From the NCBI RefSeq assembly GCF_000091325.1, contig NC_014012.1:4361685-4425684 (forward strand): 64,000 nt of DNA, given 5' to 3'. The notes beneath the pieces are model-generated. The model made no database searches. It saw nothing but the letters and a program-made list of their open reading frames with translations, and was not told the DNA's origin. The translations under genes and the position numbers were made by a program. The stretch is from Shewanella violacea DSS12 (GTDB lineage Bacteria > Pseudomonadota > Gammaproteobacteria > Enterobacterales > Shewanellaceae). Below, piece after piece: positions 30,101 through 40,043 of the stretch (position 1 is its first letter; every line of letters begins with the position of its first letter).

Positions 30101-33100
30101 TTTCAGTAGTGGGTAATTACGGTACATTTACTCTGGCAGCTGATGGTCAATGGACCTTTGTCGCCAACAGCGCGTTCGATGAGCTCAATACAGACTCTAT
30201 TCCGCTAACCGAGACCTTCAATGTCACCAGTGTCGATGGCACTCCATCAACAGTTAAGATCAACATTACCGGCACCAATGACGCCGCCGATGTCAGCGCA
30301 GATGAAGTAACCTTAGTCGAAACAGATGCAGCCTTAACCACTGGCGGAACACTGACCTCTGTTGATGTCGATAATGTCGACAACAGCTTTACTCCAACCT
30401 CAGTGGTAGGAAATTACGGTACATTTACTCTGGCAGCCGATGGTCAATGGACCTTCACCGCTAACAGCGCATTCGATGAGCTAAATACAGATTCAGCGCC
30501 TTTGACCGAAATTTTCAATGTCACCAGTATCGATGGCACTCCATCCACGGTTAAGATCAACATTACCGGCACCAATGACGCCGCCGAAGTTAGCGCAGAT
30601 GAAGTCACCTTAGTCGAAACAGACAGTGCCTTAAGCACTGGCGGCACACTCACAGCCACAGATGTCGATAATGCCGACAACAGCTTTACTCCTATTTCAG
30701 TGGTGGGAAATTACGGTACATTTACTCTGGCAGCCGATGGTCAATGGACCTTTGAGGCCAACAGCGCGTTCGATGAGCTAAACACAGACTCTATTCCGCT
30801 AACCGAGACCTTCAATGTCACCAGTATCGATGGCACTCCATCAACGGTTAAGATCAACATTACCGGCACCAATGATGCCGCCGATGTTAGCGCAGATGAA
30901 GTTACCTTGGTCGAAACAGATAGCGCCTTAAGCACTGGCGGAACACTCACAGCCACAGATGTCGATAATGCCGACAACAGCTTCACACCAACCTCAGTGG
31001 TGGGAAATTACGGTACATTTACTCTGGCAGCCGATGGCCAATGGACCTTTGAGGCCAACAGCGCATTCGATGAGCTAAACACAGATTCAGCGCCGTTGAC
31101 CGAGACCTTCAATGTCACCAGTATCGATGGCACTCCATCAACGGTTAAGATCAACATTACCGGCACCAATGACGCCGCCGATGTCAGCGCCGATGAAGTC
31201 AGCTTAGTCGAAACAGATGTGGCCTTAAGCACTGGCGGAACACTCACAGCCACAGATGTCGATAATGCCGACAACAGCTTCACTCCGACCTCAGTAGTGG
31301 GTAATTACGGAACCTTCGCGCTAGCATCTGATGGCAGCTGGACCTTTGTCGCCAACAGCGCATTCGATGAACTAAATACAGATTCAGCGCCATTAACTGA
31401 GACCTTCAACGTCACCAGTATCGATGGCACTCCATCCACGGTTAAGATCAACATTACCGGCACCAATGATGCCGCCGATGTCAGCGCAGATGAAGTCACC
31501 TTGGTCGAGACCGATACAGCCTTAACCACTGGCGGTACACTCACAGCCACAGATGTAGATAATGCTGACAACAGCTTTACTCCGACCTCAGTAGTGGGTA
31601 ATTACGGCACATTTACTCTGGCAGCCGATGGTCAATGGACCTTTGTCGCCAACAGCGCATTCGATGAGCTCAATACAGATTCAGCGCCTTTGATCGAAAC
31701 CTTCAATGTCACCAGTATCGATGGCACTCCGTCCACGGTTAAGATCAACATCACAGGCACCAATGACGCCGCCGATGTCAGTGCAGATGAAGTAAGCTTA
31801 GTCGAAACGGACAGCGCCTTAACCACTGGCGGAACACTCACAGCCACTGATGTCGATAATGCCGACAACTGCTTCACTCCGATCTCAGTGGTAGGTAATT
31901 ACGGTACATTTACTCTGGCAGCCGATGGTCAATGGACCTTTGAGGCCAACAGCGCGTTCGATGAGCTAAACACAGATTCAGCGCCGCTAACCGAAACCTT
32001 CAATGTCACCAGCGTAGATGGCACTCCATCAACGGTTAAGATCAACATCTCCGGCACCAATGATGCCGCCGATGTCAGCGCAGCGGAAGTCATCTTGGTC
32101 GAGACCGACAGCGGCTTGACCACTGGCGGAACCCTGACTGCTGTTGATGTAGATAATGCTGACAACAGCTTTATCCCAGTGACAGTAGTGGGCACCTACG
32201 GCATATTTACCCTGGCAGCTGATGGTCAATGGACCTTCGAGGCCGACAACGCATTCGATGAGCTAAACACTGATTCAGCGCCATTAACTGAGACCTTCAA
32301 TGTCACTAGTATCGATGGCACTCCATCTACGGTTAAGATCAACATCACCGGCACCAATGATGCCGCCGATGTTAGCGCAGATGAAGTAACCTTAGTCGAG
32401 ACCGATAGCACCTTAACCACGGGCGGCACACTCACAGCCACAGATGTCGATAACACCGACAACAGCTTTACTCCTGTGACTATGACAGGCTCTTACGGAA
32501 CCTTCGCACTAGCAGCAGACGGTCAATGGACCTTTGTCGCTAACAGCGTATTCGATGAACTAAATACAGATTCAGCGCCATTAACTGAGACCTTTAATGT
32601 CACCAGCATAGATGGCACTCCATCAACAGTTAAGATCAACATTACCGGCACCAATGATGCCGCCGATGTCAGCGCATCTGAAGTTACCTTAGTCGAAACA
32701 GATGTGGCCTTAAGCACTGGCGGAACACTCACAGCCACAGATGTCGATAATGCCGACAACAGCTTTACTCCGACCTCAGTAGTGGGTAATTACGGTACAT
32801 TTACTCTGGAAGCCGATGGCCAATGGACCTTTGTCGCCAACAGCGCGTTCGATGAGCTAAACACTGATTCAGCGCCATTAACTGAGACCTTCAATGTCAC
32901 CAGTATCGATGGCACTCCATCCACGGTTAAGATCAACATCGGCGGCACCAATGACGCCGCCGATGTCAGCGCAGCTGAAGTCACCTTGGTCGAAACAGAT
33001 AGCGCCTTAAGCACTGGCGGCACACTGACCGCGGTTGATGTCGATAATGCTGACGACAGCTTTACTCCGACCTCAGTAGTGGGTAATTACGGTACATTTA

Positions 33101-36100
33101 CTCTGGCAGCAGATGGTCAATGGACCTTTGTCGCCAACAGCGCATTCGATGAGCTAAATACAGACTCTATACCGCTAACCGAGACCTTCAATGTCACCAG
33201 CATAGATGGCACTCCATCAACGGTTAAGATCAACATTATCGGCAGCAACGACTTACCAATTATTAGCTATGCATCTGACTCTAGCGTCTCAGAAGAAGAC
33301 TTAACTGATGATGATACTGATGATAACGATGATAACGATGATAACGATGATGAGGTCACTGCTAACGGTATTATCAGCATCCAAGATATTGATAGTGATG
33401 CCTTAACACTTGCCCTTTCGGGGCCAGAAAACCTGACTTCTGGCGGCGAAACTATTCAATGGTCTTGGGATTCAGGTTCACAGACTCTTACAGGCTACAT
33501 TGGATCTGCTGGTGAAGCTTCTTACCTTGAGGTAATGAGTGTTGTACTCACGGCTCCTACTGGCAATGCTCCTGGAGATTGGAGCTATAACTTAACCTTA
33601 CTAGCACCGTTTGATCATGCCGATTCTAATAGCGAAGATTCACTGTCAATTGATATAGGTATCAATGTCAATGACGGTAATGGTGGCACAACTAATGGCA
33701 GTTTCACCGTCACCATAGAGGATGATGAACCTGAAATTGCCGATTCGGCAGTAGAAACCGTAACAAATATAGATATTCCAGATAGCTTAATCGGGGAGTT
33801 CTCACTCAGAGGCTACAATGGAAATTCTAGCTCTCTGGACTTCGATGGTTTCACTATTACAGCCAGAGGGTTTACTTCATCAACTGATTCAACATTAGTT
33901 AATACCAATATTTATGGAGCCAGTAATGGTTTGGGCGTTAATAGTGTAGGCGCTCCATATCATAACCTTCAAAAGGAAATTGACTTCCGTAAATTTGCCG
34001 ACGGTAGCGAAGCATCTGAAGAGATAGTCATCACTCTAGACACTGGCACTATAGCTTACGGCGTCAATATCAAGTTTGCAGCTATGTTTGGTGGAGAATT
34101 AGAGACAGGTGTAGTCGAGTTCTATCGTGACGGCCAGCTCATTGCCACACAAACCTTTAGTTCTGATGCAAACAATGGTCAATACGCAGCAGTATTTGAA
34201 GTACTCGAAGGAGGATTCGATCGACTAGTTGTCAAGGCGACAGACAATGGATTCGATGCAGCACATGGCGACAATAGCGATATCAGAATTAAATCAATCG
34301 AGTTCCTAGGTGCAGATTCAGATACACAAGCCATCGCCATAGCCTACGCATCTGGCACTGTCGATACAGATTGGGGAGCCGACGGATTTGGTTCACTTGT
34401 CTTTACCGGGAGTGACGAGAATGCCCTTCTCACGCCGACTGGAGAAAGCATATTAATCACCCAATCAGGCAATACTATGCTAGGTCAAACTCCTGACGGA
34501 GAATTGGTCTTTAAAGTCGAGTTTACACCGGGCACAGGTCAATGGGAGTTCTACCAGTATCAAGCTATGCAGGACCCATCAGATGGCCAAATTGATTTCA
34601 ATATTGTTGCCACCGATAGCGACGGTGACAGCACTGAGGGCCACTTTAGTGTTGAGCTTGATAATTACGCATTTAACAACGGGTCCTACGGTAATGATGA
34701 TATTTCAGGTACCAGTGATAACGAAATCATTGTCAGTGATGTAACAGGTATTCAAGTAATCCAAGGCCAAAACTACAACATAGCCTTCCTTCTCGACTCC
34801 TCACAGAGTATGGACGCCGACGTCAATACTACAAAAGCTCAATTTCTTGAAGTCTTCGGTACTCTTCAAGCCAGTGCGACAGGTGAGCATGCCGGCCTAG
34901 TTAATCTTCTTCTGGTCGACTTTGACACAGGTACTAATATTGCTTTTTCTGTAAATTTAGCCGACTCCAACGCAATTTCTCTACTAGAAGATGCTTTAGA
35001 TACCATTACAAGTGGGGGGAGAACTAACTATGAGTCGGCATTTGAGACTGCCATAGACTGGTTTAATCATGGTGAAGCGGCAAATAACCAAGGTAACAAC
35101 CTCACTTACTTCATTACCGATGGTGAACCGAATACCTATGTCACCGACGCCTCACCAGATGAGATCTGGGTATACGATGATTCGGAAGGTAAAGATTATA
35201 AGATGCTATCTGATTTATTATCAAACTATGTTCCAGGTGAAGAGCTTATTTATGCGGGTAAAGTGATCGTGGATGAGTATGGGAGCGTCAACTATTGGAC
35301 TCATACAGACCATCAATGGGACAGCAGGTCACAAGGAATATTAAAACAAGATGATAATGGTGATTATTTTGTTAGCAAAATAACATACGGAACTGATGCA
35401 GAGGCCGAAGCACAAGCATTAGCAGCTTTCGCAGTACTCAATACGATTTCTGATGTCGAAGCCATTGGGATTGGGAATGGTATTAATTTAGAGGATTTAG
35501 TTCCCTATGACTCAGATGGTCAAGCTCATGCCAATATCGATGCATCAGATCTCGCTAATATCATTTTGGGAGCTGAGCAGGCACTCCTTCAAGGTAATGA
35601 TACTACTGACGCCGCAGCCGGTAATGACATAATCTTCGGCGACCTGATCCAGTTCGATAATATCAATGGTCAGGGATATGCTGCACTGCAGCAGTTCGTC
35701 GCTCAAGAAACGAATCAAAATGTCGCCGATGTTTCAGTAAAAGATGTCCATGAATATATCTCGGCTAACCCTGGAGTTTTCGATGTATCTCGCGCCGATG
35801 ATGGCGCAGATATCATAGATGGAGGAGAGGGAGATGATCTCCTCTTCGGCCAAGGTGGTAACGATGTCCTTATTGGTGGCCTAGGTGATGATGTCCTTAT
35901 TGGCGGTTTAGGTGACGATACACTGACTGGTGGAACGGGTGCCGATACCTTTATTTGGTCAGCAGGATCAACTGGAACCGATCACATTACCGACTTTCAT
36001 TTAGGAGAAGATAAGCTAGATCTTAGCGATCTACTGCAGGGGGAGAATGCCGGAAACTTGGGCCAGTATCTGCACTTCACTGTGGATAATGGTACGACAA

Positions 36101-36351
36101 CAATCGAAGTCGATGCGAATCATGATGGCCATGTGGATCAGCTAATCATTCTCGATGGTGTCGATCTCGCAACCGCATATGGCGCGACCGATGAGGCTAT
36201 TATTAATGGCTTACTAGGGAGTAATGGTGAAGGTGCTTTGATCATAGATAATCAAGCTTCTGCATCGTCTAGCGCTACAGTATTTGCCGATAATTCAGGA
36301 TCGGGATCGAATCAACTTCAAGATGAGCAGATCCAACACCTAATCCCCTAA
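21184..36351 (+). CDS. Giant RTX adhesin 2 with vWFA domain, LapA/BpfA-type (5055 aa)
   Basis: Residues 1-100 are a retention module, with one TAAG motif at 102-105. Four 101-residue cadherin-like domains span 159-556. Thirty-five 99-residue Ig-like repeats span 557-4021. A short acidic linker (about 4039-4059) leads to another Ig-like domain and a beta-rich module at about 4190-4380 that could be a ligand-binding domain. A von Willebrand A domain (about 4525-4800) has an intact MIDAS: DSSQS, the Thr in GGRTNYE, and TDGEP. RTX nonapeptides (GGxGxDxL, about 4870-4925) and a type I secretion signal end the protein. The start is the ATG at 21184 with GGAG 6 bases upstream. Exported, pore-anchored and LapG-releasable by analogy with LapA and BpfA. 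It lies next to the exporter genes and is the likelier bpfA counterpart. One cysteine only (residue 3563). Confidence 0.94.
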   Translation: MKSLVTTQHGEVLIANGEITVEMNGGKQLISQGEQLPAGVTLFIPDNAELEIAYADGTSLSNQSEQYNASKVTDTNPSVLDEIQAIQAQIAAGEDPTKGPDTAAGNTLGNQGGDFVAIGRSGSQTQASSGFDTSGITFSNTSNFYQENISDHNASSIIANDNYTAEEDNLVTGNLLDNDLDADTELTVVSFTVDGDTYTTGTEIVLDGGTLVINEDGSFTFTPNDNWNGTVPDITYTTNTDETGTLTIEVTPVDDPSVLVNDSHTIGEDDVATGNVLDNDSDLDNDLTVVSFDVNGETYTVGTSAQLTSGSLSISQDGSYTFTPNENWNGTVPAISYITNTGSTSTLTIEVTPVDDPSMLVNDNRIIGEDDVATGNVLDNDSDLDNDLTVVSFEVNGETYTVGTSVQLEGGSLIINQDGSYTFTPNENWNGTVPVIGYITNTGSTSTLTIEVTPVDDPSVLVNDSHTIGEDDVATGNVLDNDSDLDNDLIVASFEVNGETYTVGTSVQLASGSLIINQDGSYTFTPNENWNGTVPVISYTTNTGSHAALTIIVTPENDAADVSADEVTLAETDTALTTTGTLTSVDVDNADNSFTPISVVGNYGTFTLAADGQWTFEANSAFDELNTDSIPLTETFNVTSIDGTPSTVKINITGTNDAADVSADEVTLVETDAALTTGGTLTAVDVDNTDNSFTPISVVGNYGTFTLAADGQWTFVANSAFDELNTDSIPLTETFNVTSIDGTPSTVKINITGTNDAADVSADEVTLVETDSALSTGGTLTATDVDNADNSFTPVTMTGSYGTFALASDGSWTFVANSAFDDLNTDSAPLTETFNVASIDGTPSTVKINITGTNDAADVSAAEVTLVETDSALSTGGTLTATDVDNADNSFTPTSVVGNYGTFTLAADGQWTFEANSAFDELNTDSIPLTETFDVTSIDGTPSTVKINITGTNDAADVSADEVTLVETDAALSTSGTLTAIDVDNADNSFTPISVVGNYGTFTLAADGQWTFEANSAFDELNTDSAPLTETFNVTSIDGTPSTVKINITGTNDAADVSADEVTLVETDTALTTGGTLTATDVDNADNSFTPVTMTGSYGTFALAADGQWTFEANSAFDELNTDSTPLSETFNVTSIDGTPSTVKINITGTNDAADVSADEVTLVETDTALTTGGTLTATDVDNVDNSFTPVTMTGSYGTFALAADGQWTFEANSAFDELNTDSAPLTETFNVTSIDGTPSTVKINITGTNDAADVSADEVTLVETDVALSTGGTLTATDVDNADNSFTPTSVVGNYGTFTLAADGQWTFEANSAFDELNTDSAPLTETFNVTSIDGTPSTVKINITGTNDAADVSAAEVTLVETDSALSTGGTLTATDVDNADNSFTPVTMTGSYGTFALAVDGQWTFVANSAFDELNTDSAPLTETFNVTSIDGTPSTVKINITGTNDAADVSAAEVTLVETDSGLTTGGTLTSVDVDNVDNSFTPVTVVGTYGIFTLAADGSWTFEADNAFDELNTDSAPLTETFNVTSIDGTPSTVKINITGTNDAADVSAAEVTLVETDSALSTGGTLTATDVDNADNSFTPVTMTGSYGTFALAVDGQWTFVANSAFDELNTDSAPLTETFNVTSIDGTPSTVKINITGTNDAADVSAAEVTLVETDSGLTTGGTLTSVDVDNVDNSFTPVTVVGTYGIFTLAADGQWTFEANSAFDELNTDSAPLTETFNVTSIDGTPSTVKINITGTNDAADVSAAEVTLVETDSALSTGGTLTATDVDNADNSFTPTSVVGNYGTFTLAADGQWTFEANSAFDELNTDSAPLTETFNVTSIDGTPSTVKINITGTNDAADVSADEVTLVETDAALTTGGTLTATDVDNADNSFTPVTMTGSYGTFALASDGSWTFVANNAFDELNTDSAPLTETFNVTSIDGTPSTVKINITGTNDAADVSAAEVTLVETDSALSTGGTLTATDVDNADNSFTPTSVVGNYGTFTLAADGQWTFEANSAFDELNTDSAPLTETFNVTSIDGTPSTVKINITGTNDAADVSADEVTLVETDAALTTGGTLTATDVDNADNSFTPVTMTGSYGTFALASDGSWTFVANNAFDELNTDSAPLTETFNVTSIDGTPSTVKINIGGTNDAADVSAAEVTLVETDSALSTGGTLTAVDVDNADNSFTPTSVVGNYGTFTLAADGQWTFEANSAFDELNTDSIPLTETFDVTSIDGTPSTVKINITGTNDAADVSADEVTLVETDSALSTGGTLTAVDVDNADNSFIPVTVVGTYGIFTLAADGQWTFEADNAFDELNTDSIPLTETFDVTSIDGTPSTVKINITGTNDAADVSAAEVTLVETDSALSTGGTLTAVDVDNADNSFTPISVVGNYGTFTLAADGQWTFEANSAFDELNTDSAPLTETFNVTSIDGTPSTVKINITGTNDAADVSADEVTLVETDVALTTGGTLTATDVDNADNSFTPVTMDGSYGTFTLAADGQWTFVANSAFDELNTDSIPLTETFNVTSIDGTPSTVKINITGTNDAADVSAAEVTLVETDTALTTGGTLTSVDVDNADNSFTPISVVGNYGTFTLAADGQWTFEANSAFDELNTDSAPLSETFNVTSVDGTPSTVKINITGTNDAADVSAAEVTLVETDAALSTGGTLTATDVDNTDNSFTPVTMTGSYGTFTLAADGQWTFEANSAFDELNTDSAPLTETFNVTSIDGTPSTVKINITGTNDAADVSADEVTLVETDTALTTGGTLTATDVDNADNSFTPTSVVGNYGTFTLAADGQWTFTANSTFDELNTDSAPLAETFNVTSIDGTPSTVKINITGTNDAADVSADEVTLVETDAALTTGGTLTATDVDNADNSFTPISVVGNYGTFTLAADGQWTFVANSAFDELNTDSIPLTETFNVTSIDGTPSTVKINITGTNDAADVSAAEVTLVETDTALTTGGTLTATNVDNADNSFTPISVVGNYGTFTLAADGQWTFVANSAFDELNTDSIPLTETFNVTSVDGTPSTVKINITGTNDAADVSADEVTLVETDAALTTGGTLTSVDVDNVDNSFTPTSVVGNYGTFTLAADGQWTFTANSAFDELNTDSAPLTEIFNVTSIDGTPSTVKINITGTNDAAEVSADEVTLVETDSALSTGGTLTATDVDNADNSFTPISVVGNYGTFTLAADGQWTFEANSAFDELNTDSIPLTETFNVTSIDGTPSTVKINITGTNDAADVSADEVTLVETDSALSTGGTLTATDVDNADNSFTPTSVVGNYGTFTLAADGQWTFEANSAFDELNTDSAPLTETFNVTSIDGTPSTVKINITGTNDAADVSADEVSLVETDVALSTGGTLTATDVDNADNSFTPTSVVGNYGTFALASDGSWTFVANSAFDELNTDSAPLTETFNVTSIDGTPSTVKINITGTNDAADVSADEVTLVETDTALTTGGTLTATDVDNADNSFTPTSVVGNYGTFTLAADGQWTFVANSAFDELNTDSAPLIETFNVTSIDGTPSTVKINITGTNDAADVSADEVSLVETDSALTTGGTLTATDVDNADNCFTPISVVGNYGTFTLAADGQWTFEANSAFDELNTDSAPLTETFNVTSVDGTPSTVKINISGTNDAADVSAAEVILVETDSGLTTGGTLTAVDVDNADNSFIPVTVVGTYGIFTLAADGQWTFEADNAFDELNTDSAPLTETFNVTSIDGTPSTVKINITGTNDAADVSADEVTLVETDSTLTTGGTLTATDVDNTDNSFTPVTMTGSYGTFALAADGQWTFVANSVFDELNTDSAPLTETFNVTSIDGTPSTVKINITGTNDAADVSASEVTLVETDVALSTGGTLTATDVDNADNSFTPTSVVGNYGTFTLEADGQWTFVANSAFDELNTDSAPLTETFNVTSIDGTPSTVKINIGGTNDAADVSAAEVTLVETDSALSTGGTLTAVDVDNADDSFTPTSVVGNYGTFTLAADGQWTFVANSAFDELNTDSIPLTETFNVTSIDGTPSTVKINIIGSNDLPIISYASDSSVSEEDLTDDDTDDNDDNDDNDDEVTANGIISIQDIDSDALTLALSGPENLTSGGETIQWSWDSGSQTLTGYIGSAGEASYLEVMSVVLTAPTGNAPGDWSYNLTLLAPFDHADSNSEDSLSIDIGINVNDGNGGTTNGSFTVTIEDDEPEIADSAVETVTNIDIPDSLIGEFSLRGYNGNSSSLDFDGFTITARGFTSSTDSTLVNTNIYGASNGLGVNSVGAPYHNLQKEIDFRKFADGSEASEEIVITLDTGTIAYGVNIKFAAMFGGELETGVVEFYRDGQLIATQTFSSDANNGQYAAVFEVLEGGFDRLVVKATDNGFDAAHGDNSDIRIKSIEFLGADSDTQAIAIAYASGTVDTDWGADGFGSLVFTGSDENALLTPTGESILITQSGNTMLGQTPDGELVFKVEFTPGTGQWEFYQYQAMQDPSDGQIDFNIVATDSDGDSTEGHFSVELDNYAFNNGSYGNDDISGTSDNEIIVSDVTGIQVIQGQNYNIAFLLDSSQSMDADVNTTKAQFLEVFGTLQASATGEHAGLVNLLLVDFDTGTNIAFSVNLADSNAISLLEDALDTITSGGRTNYESAFETAIDWFNHGEAANNQGNNLTYFITDGEPNTYVTDASPDEIWVYDDSEGKDYKMLSDLLSNYVPGEELIYAGKVIVDEYGSVNYWTHTDHQWDSRSQGILKQDDNGDYFVSKITYGTDAEAEAQALAAFAVLNTISDVEAIGIGNGINLEDLVPYDSDGQAHANIDASDLANIILGAEQALLQGNDTTDAAAGNDIIFGDLIQFDNINGQGYAALQQFVAQETNQNVADVSVKDVHEYISANPGVFDVSRADDGADIIDGGEGDDLLFGQGGNDVLIGGLGDDVLIGGLGDDTLTGGTGADTFIWSAGSTGTDHITDFHLGEDKLDLSDLLQGENAGNLGQYLHFTVDNGTTTIEVDANHDGHVDQLIILDGVDLATAYGATDEAIINGLLGSNGEGALIIDNQASASSSATVFADNSGSGSNQLQDEQIQHLIP
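21487..21498 (+). other. TAAG motif: predicted LapG cleavage site, adhesin 2
   Basis: Residues 102-105 of adhesin 2, in [15 protein letters not shown]. Same spacing after the [13 protein letters not shown] segment as in adhesin 1 (QAQILAGDDPTAG), so the two adhesins share the whole retention/cleavage architecture. Confidence 0.7.
21658..22851 (+). repeat. Four 303-bp cadherin-like repeats in adhesin 2
   Basis: Copies start near 21658, 21961, 22264 and 22567 (period 303 bp, 101 residues). The first is diverged; copies 2-4 are close. Each contains [21 protein letters not shown] and ends [12 protein letters not shown] or a variant. The last copy is slightly shorter where it joins the long array. 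Confidence 0.93.
22852..33246 (+). repeat. Thirty-five tandem 297-bp (99-aa) repeats in adhesin 2
   Basis: The array from NDAADVSA to the last VKINI measures 10,395 bp, exactly 35 units of 297 bp. Each unit reads roughly [17 protein letters not shown], then [16 protein letters not shown], a variable VTMTGSYG / TSVVGNYG / VTVVGTYG segment, [19 protein letters not shown] and [11 protein letters not shown]. Variation is concentrated in a few positions, and some two-unit (594-bp) blocks are duplicated next to each other. Confidence 0.98.
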
Positions 36352-36371
36352 ATAAAATTAAATCTAACAAT

Positions 36372-36391
36372 GGCCTATAGCAATATAGGCT
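36372..36391 (+). other. Hairpin with GCAA tetraloop between adhesin 2 and lapB
   Basis: GCCTATA-gcaa-TATAGGC closed by a G-T pair, 20 bp after the adhesin 2 stop. A stable GNRA-type loop is followed by AU-rich sequence (TATTATAATT) rather than a clean T-run. It may act as a partial terminator or RNA 3'-end stabiliser setting the ratio of adhesin to transporter mRNA. Confidence 0.5.
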
Positions 36392-36460
36392 ATTATAATT
36401 AATAACTTTATAATATAAACTTAATAAGTTCTTAGCATAATCCTTAAGGATAAGTTTTAG

Positions 36461-38635
36461 GTGCCAGTAACAGCTTCTCAGAAAAATGAGCAATGGACAG
36501 TCTCCGCTTCACAAAGAGTCTCTGTCGATCCCTTGCTAGACAGCTTAGTCCTGCTTACCGAATATTTCGGTAGCCCATGCTCCAGCGAATCGCTGGCGGC
36601 AGGACTGCCCCTATCCTCTAGCGTGCTTACACCGGATCTAGTTCCTCAAGCCGCTGGACGTGCGGGCTTAACAGCAAAATTAACCCGTAAGGGGCTGAAC
36701 CAAGTATCGCCTATCTTCCTACCTTGTATCTTGCTGCTCAAAGACAAAAAAGCTTGCTTACTCAGAGAGGTCGATTTCGATAAAGACAGAGCAGTTATTC
36801 AGCTACCGGAAACCGGTGGCGAGCAAGTCCTATCCATAGAAGAGCTGGAAGCTATCTATGTTGGTTACTTGTTTCTGGTTAAACAGCAATACCGTGGAGA
36901 TATGGGGTTCGATGTTCATAGACATGACACTAGCAGTCACTGGCTATTACAAACCCTTAAAGATTCGGCTCCCATCTATCGAGATGCATTAATCGCCTCG
37001 GTATTGGTCAATATATTCGCCCTGGTCTCCCCACTTTTCATCATGAATGTCTACGATAAAGTGGTACCTAACCTGGCATTTGAATCTCTGTGGGTCTTAG
37101 CTATAGGTGCAGGTATTGCCTATATTTTTGACCTTATCATGCGGCAATTAAGGGCTTATCTTATCGATGTTGCGGGTAAGAAAGTTGATATCATAGTCTC
37201 TTCACGGTTATTTGCTAAAGCCATTGGTATTCCATTAGAGAAGCGCGCCCCAAGTGTAGGCGGCATGGCGAAACAACTGGGCGAGTTTGATAGCATTCGA
37301 GAGATCTTAACCTCTGCGACGATTACCACTCTGGTGGATCTTCCCTTCGCCATCTTCTTCATGTTAATAATCTATATTGTGGCTGGTGATCTCGCGATTA
37401 TCCCATTCCTAGGTGGCATCATAATTATCGGTTACACCTTGATAGTGCAACCAAAACTCAAAGCCGCGATAGAAGAGAGCAATAAATTTTCCAGTCTCAA
37501 ACATGGCCATCTGATTGAATCCCTCGCGTCCCTGGAGTCGATTAAATCCAGTGGCGCCGAAGGCTTAGTTCAGAAAAGCTGGCAGCAGATGATCGGCCAT
37601 ACTGCAAACTGGCAATTAAAGTCTAAGAAACTGTCGACTTCAGTGACTAACCTGGCCAACTTTACCGTACAACTCTCAGTGGTATGCGTGGTTATCTTAG
37701 GTGTTTATCGGGTCGCCGATAATGCAATATCTATGGGTGGCATCATAGCTGCGGTTATCTTATCTAGCCGTGCAATCTCTCCCATGGCTCAGTTGGCAGG
37801 TTTGATGACCCGAGGCAATCATACCGCCAGCGCTTTGCGTCAGTTAGATGAGATCATGGCTCAGGAAGATGAGTTTGAAAACAAAGGGCATCTTGTCAGT
37901 CGTCAGCGCCTGGAAGGTCAAATCGATGCAGACCACATCAGCTTCTCCTATCCAGGATCTGAAAAGCCGGTATTGCACACAATGTCACTCAGCATCAAAC
38001 CCGGTGAACGCATAGCCATCATTGGCCGTAACGGTTCAGGTAAGAGCACCCTGGCTAAGATGCTTGTAGGCCTGTATCAGCCGACAAAAGGAAGCCTTAG
38101 ATATGATGGGTTAGATTCGGCTCAAATACATCCCACTGACCTTCGGAGGAACTTTGGCTACCTACCCCAGGATATCACCCTGTTCCATGGTTCCATAAGA
38201 GATAATATCTTGTTTGGTACTAGACAGGTCAGCGAACATCAACTGATCAGAGCGGTGCAGCTGTCCGGGATCAACCTGTTTACCGATCTTGAGACTGAAG
38301 GTCTAGATCAACAGGTCGGTGAAGGCGGTCAATCCCTCTCCCGTGGCCAGAGACAAACTGTCGCCTTGGCGAGAGCCACCTTGAATGATCCTCCAGTGCT
38401 GTTAATGGATGAGCCAACAGCCAGCCTAGATGCCAGAGCTGAGAAGCAGTTTATACGGGCGATGCAAAATGTCAGCAGAGATAGAACCTTACTGATAATT
38501 ACTCATAAGATGCATCTGCTTAAACTTGTGGATCGCATCATAGTACTGGACCGAGGTCATGTCATCGCAGATGGTCCCAAAGACGAGGTATTAGATAAAC
38601 TGAGTAAAGGCTTACTCTCTGGAGCCGCAAAATGA
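36461..38635 (+). CDS. lapB: Type I secretion ABC transporter (LapB-like)
   Basis: 724-residue exporter ATPase/permease that would energise secretion of both adhesins across the inner membrane. The N-terminal 130 residues are a C39-like domain without the catalytic cysteine pattern, as in RTX exporters that do not process their substrate. The transmembrane region is about 160-460. The ATPase domain carries Walker A GRNGSGKS (about 521-529), the signature LSRGQRQ (about 627), Walker B VLLMDEP (about 646) and the ITHK switch. GTG start at 36461 with AAGGA 10 bases upstream. Overlaps the next gene by 4 bp. Confidence 0.95.
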   Translation: MPVTASQKNEQWTVSASQRVSVDPLLDSLVLLTEYFGSPCSSESLAAGLPLSSSVLTPDLVPQAAGRAGLTAKLTRKGLNQVSPIFLPCILLLKDKKACLLREVDFDKDRAVIQLPETGGEQVLSIEELEAIYVGYLFLVKQQYRGDMGFDVHRHDTSSHWLLQTLKDSAPIYRDALIASVLVNIFALVSPLFIMNVYDKVVPNLAFESLWVLAIGAGIAYIFDLIMRQLRAYLIDVAGKKVDIIVSSRLFAKAIGIPLEKRAPSVGGMAKQLGEFDSIREILTSATITTLVDLPFAIFFMLIIYIVAGDLAIIPFLGGIIIIGYTLIVQPKLKAAIEESNKFSSLKHGHLIESLASLESIKSSGAEGLVQKSWQQMIGHTANWQLKSKKLSTSVTNLANFTVQLSVVCVVILGVYRVADNAISMGGIIAAVILSSRAISPMAQLAGLMTRGNHTASALRQLDEIMAQEDEFENKGHLVSRQRLEGQIDADHISFSYPGSEKPVLHTMSLSIKPGERIAIIGRNGSGKSTLAKMLVGLYQPTKGSLRYDGLDSAQIHPTDLRRNFGYLPQDITLFHGSIRDNILFGTRQVSEHQLIRAVQLSGINLFTDLETEGLDQQVGEGGQSLSRGQRQTVALARATLNDPPVLLMDEPTASLDARAEKQFIRAMQNVSRDRTLLIITHKMHLLKLVDRIIVLDRGHVIADGPKDEVLDKLSKGLLSGAAK

Positions 38636-40014
38636 GTAAGCATCTGACGACCCAAGATTTAGAGATGATCGATGACGTATACGGCGCCATGATGACCGAC
38701 GCCCCCACTAGCCATAGATTGATCATATGGTCGCTGGCTGCAATGATAGTTTGCTTTCTGGTGTGGGCCTATTTTTCCGAACTGGATCAGGTCACCACAG
38801 GCATGGGCAAAGTGATTCCCTCCTCTCAGATCCAGGTGATTCAGAGTCTGGATGGCGGCATCATGCAGGAGATGTATGTCAAAGAAGGCATGATGGTCAC
38901 TAAAGGCCAGGCATTAATGCGCATCGATGACACACGTTTTCGTTCTGACTATGAACAACAAGCTCAGGAGGTATACAGCCTACAAGCTAACGTGGTCCGT
39001 TTATCTTCTGAATTATCCAGCATCACTATCACCAGCATGTCTGTTAACTGGAGAGAGCAAGTCAAGATAACCCCAAGGCCACTGCAATTTCCCGGAGAGC
39101 TAATCAAGGATGAGCCCGCCTTAGTTCAACGTCAATCTGATGAATATTTTGGCCGATTGGATAGCCTGATTAATCAACTGGAAATTCTAGCCCGTCAGAT
39201 CCAGCAGAAACAACAAGAGTCTAAAGAATTAGCGTCAAAAATAGACACACTGTCGAGAAGTTATCAGTTGGTTTCCCGAGAGCTGGAACTCACTAAGCCC
39301 TTAGCTGATAAAGGTATCGTGCCAGAGGTCGAATTGATAAAAGTCGAGCGTGTCGTCAACGACATTCGAGGTGAGCTCGCTTCTCTTAGATTATTAAGAC
39401 CTAAGCTCAAGGCTTCTCAGGATGAAGCGATATTAAAAAGACGCGAAGCCGTATTAAATTTCGCTGCTGACGCCAGAACTCAGCTCAACGAACTACAGAC
39501 CAAACTTTCTCGAATGAACGAAGCACAGGTCGGCGCACAAGATAAAGTGGATAAAGCAGAGATAACATCGCCGGTGAATGGAACCATAAAAACCATACAC
39601 ATCAACACACTAGGCGGAGTGGTTCAACCAGGAATCGATATAATAGAAATTGTTCCATCGGAAGACCAACTACTTATCGAAACCAAAATACTGCCAAAAG
39701 ATATCGCATTTTTACATCCTGGCTTACCCGCCGTAGTCAAGGTAACTGCTTATGACTTCACCCGTTATGGGGGATTAAATGGCGTTGTAGAGCATATTAG
39801 TGCCGATACAACACAGGATGAAGAGGGAAACAGTTTCTATCTTGTAAGGGTTAGGACTGAATTATCAAGTTTGACCAAGGACAATGGCACTGAAATGCCA
39901 ATTATACCAGGCATGTTAACTTCGGTTGATGTAATTACTGGGCAAAGATCCGTTCTAGAGTACATACTTAATCCAATTTTAAGGGCAAAAGATACGGCGC
40001 TCAGAGAACGCTAG
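38632..40014 (+). CDS. lapC: HlyD-family membrane-fusion protein (LapC-like)
   Basis: 460-residue periplasmic adaptor of the type I secretion system. A cytoplasmic N-terminus of about 30 residues is followed by one transmembrane helix (about 28-46). The first half of the lipoyl domain (SLDGGIMQEMYVKEGMMV), a long coiled-coil hairpin (about 115-310) and the returning lipoyl half (ITSPVNGTIKTIHINTLGG) come next. The C-terminal beta barrel ends GMLTSVDVITGQRSV, typical of HlyD/PrtE. The start overlaps the lapB stop (ATGA). Confidence 0.95.
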   Translation: MSKHLTTQDLEMIDDVYGAMMTDAPTSHRLIIWSLAAMIVCFLVWAYFSELDQVTTGMGKVIPSSQIQVIQSLDGGIMQEMYVKEGMMVTKGQALMRIDDTRFRSDYEQQAQEVYSLQANVVRLSSELSSITITSMSVNWREQVKITPRPLQFPGELIKDEPALVQRQSDEYFGRLDSLINQLEILARQIQQKQQESKELASKIDTLSRSYQLVSRELELTKPLADKGIVPEVELIKVERVVNDIRGELASLRLLRPKLKASQDEAILKRREAVLNFAADARTQLNELQTKLSRMNEAQVGAQDKVDKAEITSPVNGTIKTIHINTLGGVVQPGIDIIEIVPSEDQLLIETKILPKDIAFLHPGLPAVVKVTAYDFTRYGGLNGVVEHISADTTQDEEGNSFYLVRVRTELSSLTKDNGTEMPIIPGMLTSVDVITGQRSVLEYILNPILRAKDTALRER

Positions 40015-40043
40015 GCCCAAAAAATCGACCTGGAGGGGTTAAC

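Noticed and set aside
22853..33023. About thirty open frames of 64-91 codons on the minus strand, one per 297-bp repeat (Ser/Val/Leu-rich).
   Set aside because: They are the antisense reading of the tandem repeats of adhesin 2, recurring with the repeat period, without ribosome-binding sites or variation of their own.
14933..33246. Regularly spaced direct repeats that might suggest a CRISPR array.
   Set aside because: The periods are 378 and 297 bp with no unique spacers, and the repeats are in-frame protein domains.
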